From Thermoflexus sp042408365 (GTDB lineage: Bacteria > Chloroflexota > Anaerolineae > Thermoflexales > Thermoflexaceae): a stretch of 16,825 nucleotides of DNA. A program made the translations under genes and the position numbers. Position 1 is the stretch's first letter; each line of letters opens with the position of its first letter. The stretch covers positions 1-16,825 of the forward strand of contig NZ_JBHOQJ010000247.1 of NCBI RefSeq assembly GCF_042408365.1, in the 5' to 3' direction. Shown piece after piece: positions 13,966 to 16,825 of the stretch. The notes beneath the pieces are model-generated. The model did no database searches. It was given only the letters and a program-made list of their open reading frames with translations, and was not told where the DNA came from.

Positions 13966-15351
13966 TCAGGCCGGCTTGATGTTCTGGTTCATCCGGAAGA
14001 AGTTCGTCGGGTCGTACTTCTTCTTGAGCTCCACCAGCCGGTTGTATGTTGTACCGTAGGCGAACGCGATGCGATCGGTCTCGTCTTGGGTGAGGAAATT
14101 GATGTACGCGCCGCTGCTGGCGAACGGCTGCGACTTGGCGAAAAATTCGCGCGCCCAGGCGATGCAGCGCTGGTCCTCGGCAGCCGACTCCCAGCGACCA
14201 TGCACGTTCAGCACGTAATTGGCGTCTCGGCTCGAGTAAGCCATCGCCTCGGGCGCTACGCGGCCCGTCTGGCCGCCGATCGTGCCGATGAAAATCTCGC
14301 ACTGCGACGATGGCAGCTTGCTGGCGTATTCGATGATGGTGTCGATCGCGCCGTCGCTGAGCCGCGAGAAGTTGTGCGACTTCCAGTAATTCCGCGCTCC
14401 TTTCGTCAAGAGTGGATCGAAGGCCTGCTGCCAGGCGGTGTACGGCTGCACGCCGATATGCTCTCCGAGCGGCTTGCCGAAGCCCCTCAGCGGCGCAATC
14501 AGCTTCTCCCCTTCTTTAGGCTCACCCACGTAGCACAGCGCCAGGACGACGACCTCCTTCCCATGTACTTCCGCGGGAAGGAACGGGAGCGGTGGCGCCT
14601 TCCGGGTGACCATCCAGACGGTGAGCTCGTCGGGCATCGCCTCGGTGAACCAGGCGAATTGCGTGATCACGGACTTCGCCTGGTCGAACGGGAAGACGAT
14701 GAGCCCACTCAGAACATCCGGCCCGACGGGATGGAGTTGGAACTCGAAGCTGGTCACAATACCGAAGTTCCCACCGCCGCCACGCAGCCCCCAGAAGAGG
14801 TCCTCATTTTCCGTTTCGCTGGCGCGCACCTGACGGCCGTCCGCCGTCACGACGTCCGCGGAGAGGAGGTTGTCCACGGTCATGCCGTACTTCCGGCTCA
14901 GCCAGCCGAAGCCGCCTCCGAGCGTGAGACCGGCTACGCCCGTGGTGGAGTTAATCCCGAGCGGCGTCGCCAGGCCGTGCGCTTGCGCGGCCGCATCGAA
15001 GTCGCCGAGGGTGCAGCCAGGCTCGACCATGGCCCGCCGATCCCTCGGGTTCACCTTGACGCCTTTCATCAGCGAGAGGTCGATCATGAGGCCGTCGTCG
15101 CAGACGGCATTGCCCGCGATGTTGTGCCCACCCCCTCGGATCGAGACGAGCAGATCGTGCTTGCGCGCGAACTTGACGGCCTGGACGACATCCTCAGGCG
15201 ACGTGCAGCGGACGATCAACGCGGGCCTGCGGTCGATCATAGCGTTCCAGATCTGGCGTGCCTCGTCGTAGCCTGCGTCGCCAGGAAGAAGCACATCCCC
15301 ACGGAAGTGCGCTTTGAACTCGTCGATCATTGCTCTTTGTAGCTGCTTCAC
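13966..15351 (-). CDS. FAD-binding oxidoreductase of the berberine bridge enzyme-like family
   Basis: The 461-residue protein has a PCMH-type FAD domain (residues about 40-215) and a BBE C-terminus. RCTSPEDVVQAVKFAR leads into IRGGGHNIAG, whose His76 is the usual covalent 8-alpha flavin anchor; GVAGLTLGGGFGWLSRKYG at 138-156 binds the pyrophosphate. The second flavin-linking Cys of bicovalent members is absent from that loop, so single-site attachment is expected. The end, KYDPTNFFRMNQNI, is the BBE signature. Family members oxidise sugars, alcohols or secondary-metabolite intermediates, passing electrons to O2; the substrate here is unknown. There is no signal peptide. The start is GTG at 15351 with AAAGGAG 7 nt upstream, only 19 nt after the GTTAGAC box of an attC. 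It is one complete cassette. Confidence 0.92.
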   Translation of the reverse strand: MKQLQRAMIDEFKAHFRGDVLLPGDAGYDEARQIWNAMIDRRPALIVRCTSPEDVVQAVKFARKHDLLVSIRGGGHNIAGNAVCDDGLMIDLSLMKGVKVNPRDRRAMVEPGCTLGDFDAAAQAHGLATPLGINSTTGVAGLTLGGGFGWLSRKYGMTVDNLLSADVVTADGRQVRASETENEDLFWGLRGGGGNFGIVTSFEFQLHPVGPDVLSGLIVFPFDQAKSVITQFAWFTEAMPDELTVWMVTRKAPPLPFLPAEVHGKEVVVLALCYVGEPKEGEKLIAPLRGFGKPLGEHIGVQPYTAWQQAFDPLLTKGARNYWKSHNFSRLSDGAIDTIIEYASKLPSSQCEIFIGTIGGQTGRVAPEAMAYSSRDANYVLNVHGRWESAAEDQRCIAWAREFFAKSQPFASSGAYINFLTQDETDRIAFAYGTTYNRLVELKKKYDPTNFFRMNQNIKPA

Positions 15352-15370
15352 GTTTGTCTCCTTTGTTTGC

Positions 15371-15432
15371 GTCTAACGAATTGGCGAATCACCCGCCACA
15401 AGCGAGTGGGCAGCTGCATTCGCTTGTTAGGC
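15371..15432 (-). repeat. attC site, 62 bp
   Basis: Perfect outer boxes: GCCTAAC (15426-15432) and GTTAGAC (15371-15377) in minus reading. AGCGAAT near the first can pair with ATTCGCC near the second, and an inner imperfect hairpin (CCCACTCGCTTGTGGCGGG) fills the centre. It is the clearest attC of the window: it starts 10 nt after the stop of the SRPBCC remnant and ends just before the oxidoreductase ribosome-binding site. Confidence 0.85.
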
Positions 15433-15442
15433 GGCAGATCGC

Positions 15443-15700
15443 TCACGGCCCGGCCTCCACCGCCTTCTTGATATTTTCAAGTTCCGCCAACGACTCCTTC
15501 CCGATCTCGCGCCCAGCTATCCATTCGAGAACACGCCACAAGCCCTTCATCCTTATGGAGGCAGAAACACTCATGTGGGTCGCTTCGCCTCCGGCTATGG
15601 GCTCGAAAATGAACTCTCCCTCGTAGTGAACCAGCCTTCCATGCTTCGCGCGATCCCCCCTAAAGCCTAAAGCGCTACCAAACGGCCCAAGGCATTTTTC
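15443..15700 (-). pseudogene. SRPBCC (polyketide cyclase-like) C-terminal remnant
   Basis: About 86 codons end in a typical SRPBCC tail: GRLVHYEGEFIFEPIAGGE, then MSVSASIRMKGLWRVLEW and ESLAELENIKKAVEAGP. The N-terminal half of the roughly 140-residue helix-grip fold is missing and no start codon or ribosome-binding site precedes it. Its frame is the same as that of the ABM-like gene on its right, from which it is separated only by that gene's TAG stop and one codon. It was probably a cassette gene whose 5' end was deleted. Confidence 0.7.
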
Positions 15701-15703
15701 ACG

Positions 15704-16018
15704 CTACATGCTGGGCACACGGCTTCCAAAAACGATCTCCCCATCGTGCCATTCGGGGTCACTCTCCAGCAACGCCCTGATCCGCTGGTAACGTGCATCC
15801 TGCTCCGGACTCTCCGCATTGGCCATATACGTCGCCCGATCTTGGAAGAGCACAACCATATAGTATTCACGGGGATTGGTGTCCATACGATAGAGATATT
15901 CGGCGACGGCCCCCGGTACCCCCAGGACGTCGAAAGCCTGGAGCTCCTGGATCAGCGCGCTCTCCATCCCCGGCTTGACACGCAATCGGGCAATGGTGCC
16001 ATACATGGTTTGCCTCAT
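15704..16018 (-). CDS. ABM-fold (antibiotic biosynthesis monooxygenase-like) small protein
   Basis: This 104-residue dimeric alpha/beta-barrel-type protein reads MYGTIARLRVKPGMESALIQ, then GAVAEYLYRMDTNPREYYMVVLFQDRATYMANAESPEQDARY. That pattern is typical of ABM/YgiN-like domains, which include quinol monooxygenases and heme-degrading enzymes but also many proteins of unknown substrate. ATG at 16018 has GGAGG 6 nt upstream; a second ATG one codon earlier is closer than ideal, and the long upstream open frame reads over the direct repeat. It is immediately followed, in frame, by the SRPBCC remnant. No attC is seen between the two or upstream, so it may be the array edge. Confidence 0.8.
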   Translation of the reverse strand: MRQTMYGTIARLRVKPGMESALIQELQAFDVLGVPGAVAEYLYRMDTNPREYYMVVLFQDRATYMANAESPEQDARYQRIRALLESDPEWHDGEIVFGSRVPSM

Positions 16019-16060
16019 CATAGGCCTCCAATAAAACCCCGGATTGCCATTCCGCTCTCT

Positions 16061-16195
16061 ATTTTGATTCACAATGATGATCATAATCCAGACCAGAAAT
16101 GGATCAAAAGATGCCCATTTTCTGCTCAATTTTGAGGGAGCCTCCTGCGGGCGATCGATGGGGGCTACCGTTGCTCCGGCCGGGCGGCTGATCCC
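16061..16195 (+). repeat. Long direct repeat, right copy
   Basis: This is the partner of 7305-7446 in the same orientation. It begins ATTTTGATTCACA and ends GGCTGATCCC, with GATGATCATAATCCAGA and GCGATCGATGGGGGC conserved. It lies 43 bp upstream of the ABM-like start, so it may also hold that gene's promoter. It has no obvious inverted ends or target duplication. Confidence 0.85.
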
Positions 16196-16264
16196 GAGCC
16201 ACCCACTGGCGTTGAATCGGCAACCCAGCCTTTGCACGATGCCTCCCCTGACCTCCGACATGAG

Positions 16265-16282
16265 CCGGGCACGAAGGCCCGG
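16265..16282. other. Perfect 6-bp GC hairpin
   Basis: CCGGGC and GCCCGG flank ACGAAG. It lies just past the stop of the truncated LemA-like frame in minus reading, so it could end that transcript, but no T-run follows. Confidence 0.35.
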
Positions 16283-16286
16283 ACTA

Positions 16287-16415
16287 TCAACAGGCGGGCA
16301 GCGCTGTTTGGAAGAGACAGCACGTGAAGCGTTCATTCTGTAGACTGTAGACGCAGAACACCACCAACACGACGACGATCAATACAACAATGAGCACAAT
16401 AACGATCTTTTTCAT
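16287..16415 (-). pseudogene. LemA-like protein, truncated N-terminus
   Basis: A 42-codon frame starts at ATG 16415 behind a weak AGGA-type site. MKKIVIVLIVVLIVVVLVVF followed by CVYSLQN is the membrane anchor and first residues of LemA-family proteins (usually about 185-200 residues, anchor then YN.LV). After SLQN the sequence becomes unrelated and stops at TGA, so the coiled-coil body is lost. The hydrophobic segment could belong to some other small membrane protein, so the family call is moderate. Confidence 0.5.
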
Positions 16416-16825
16416 CGATCCTGCTTCCTATACACGCGCGCCTTTGCTAAATCGCAATACACAATGCCAATTCCATCGCCTGTGGGGTTAAAGCCTTAAG
16501 GAATGGTCCGCGAGCAAAGGCGCAACAGGGGAACGCGATGGGGAATCGCCCCAGTCCGGAGATGATCCCGTTAGGATCAGCCAGGAGTACGATGGATAGA
16601 ATGGCGAGCGCTGGCATAGGCGGCGGGGAGTCGGTATCGGGGGGAGCGAGATCGGTCCGCAGCGTGGGAACAGAGAAACCGGCGGAGGAATGAGAGGCAG
16701 TTCACGGTCGGGTTCGGCTACTCACAGAGGAACCGGAACAACGCCGGCCGCAACCGGGTGTTTTCGTCCTCCCTTGTCGCTCCACTAGGCGGCCCACCGT
16801 CCAGCATCAGCGGACGGCGCTGATG
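16416..16825. other. Right-hand 410 bp without a recognisable gene
   Basis: I find no convincing gene, RNA or mobile element here. Short minus-strand frames exist (one of about 56 codons near 16450-16620, and one entering from the right edge and ending at a TAG near 16720), but they show no family features and no ribosome-binding site. A TCCTAAC-like box near 16570 is isolated. Confidence 0.4.
16805..16825. repeat. Perfect 7-bp inverted repeat at the right window edge
   Basis: CATCAGC and GCTGATG flank GGACGGC and run exactly to the last base. With the palindrome at the left edge this suggests that contig ends coincide with foldable sequence; it may also be chance. Confidence 0.5.

Noticed and set aside
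13766..14302. Long N-terminal extension of the methyltransferase frame
   Set aside because: It overlaps the 3' end of the FAD oxidoreductase in another frame and shows no family similarity; ATG 13765 has a good ribosome-binding site.
14086..15342. A 418-codon open frame on the plus strand
   Set aside because: It is antisense to the FAD oxidoreductase, whose motifs are clear; high GC makes such long shadow frames common.
5800..15700. CRISPR array or tandem-repeat reading of the regular palindromes
   Set aside because: The palindromes differ in length and inner sequence, lie kilobases apart at gene junctions, and share only their outer boxes, which fits attC and not CRISPR.
16019..16336. N-terminal extension of the ABM-like protein
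   Set aside because: It reads across the long direct repeat, and the residues show no similarity to the family.
16440..16825. Structured RNA (RNase P, tmRNA or group II intron end) at the right edge
   Set aside because: I looked for conserved landmarks of each and found none.

Overview
The window comes from a GC-rich bacterial genome or metagenome contig, probably a thermophilic Chloroflexota-like organism. That guess is inference, from the style of GlnA and of the STAND-type ATPase. The two window ends look like contig ends. The left end is a 132-bp perfect palindrome in which glnA folds back on itself, and the right end is a short perfect inverted repeat.

Layout. 1-600: 5' part of a type I glutamine synthetase gene (minus), cut by the palindrome. 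600-933: intergenic control region with a dyad and an AT-rich promoter. 934-2132: a small four-cysteine protein and a secreted SdrD-B-like protein (plus). 2161-2190: a strong shared terminator hairpin. 2322-4415: a large ATPase with a GNAT-like middle and an HTH tail (minus). 4713-5732: an O-methyltransferase (minus).

From about 5.8 kb to 15.7 kb the window looks like an integron gene-cassette array. Unrelated genes and gene fragments are all read on the minus strand. They are separated by imperfect palindromes of 53-140 bp bounded by RYYYAAC and GTTRRRY boxes (attC sites). The clearest sites are at 8698-8762, 10398-10479, 12163-12215 with a neighbour at 12088, and 15371-15432; several more are decayed. 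Cargo in transcription order (right to left): an ABM-fold protein and an SRPBCC remnant, a BBE-type FAD oxidoreductase, an ArsM-like methyltransferase, a cupin remnant, a SnoaL/NTF2-like protein, an aromatic amino-acid-type PLP decarboxylase, a copper-amine-oxidase-like protein, an exported-protein remnant broken by an IS5-type element, a Hod-like alpha/beta hydrolase, a piece of a second Hod-like gene, and another cupin remnant. No integrase gene or attI is in view. If present it should lie to the right of the array. Two imperfect direct repeats (7305-7446 and 16061-16195) bracket most of the array.

The most notable gene is the ArsM-like methyltransferase at 12962-13765. It has a single in-frame UGA exactly where ArsM/AS3MT enzymes carry an arsenite-binding cysteine. 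A 6-bp hairpin with a GGA loop lies 17 nt downstream, and the reading frame continues through a conserved tail to a stop inside the next attC box. The protein has no cysteine at all. It is a good candidate for a selenoprotein carried on an integron cassette; a simple nonsense mutation is the alternative.

From 16.2 kb to the right end there is a truncated LemA-like N-terminus and no other gene that I recognise.
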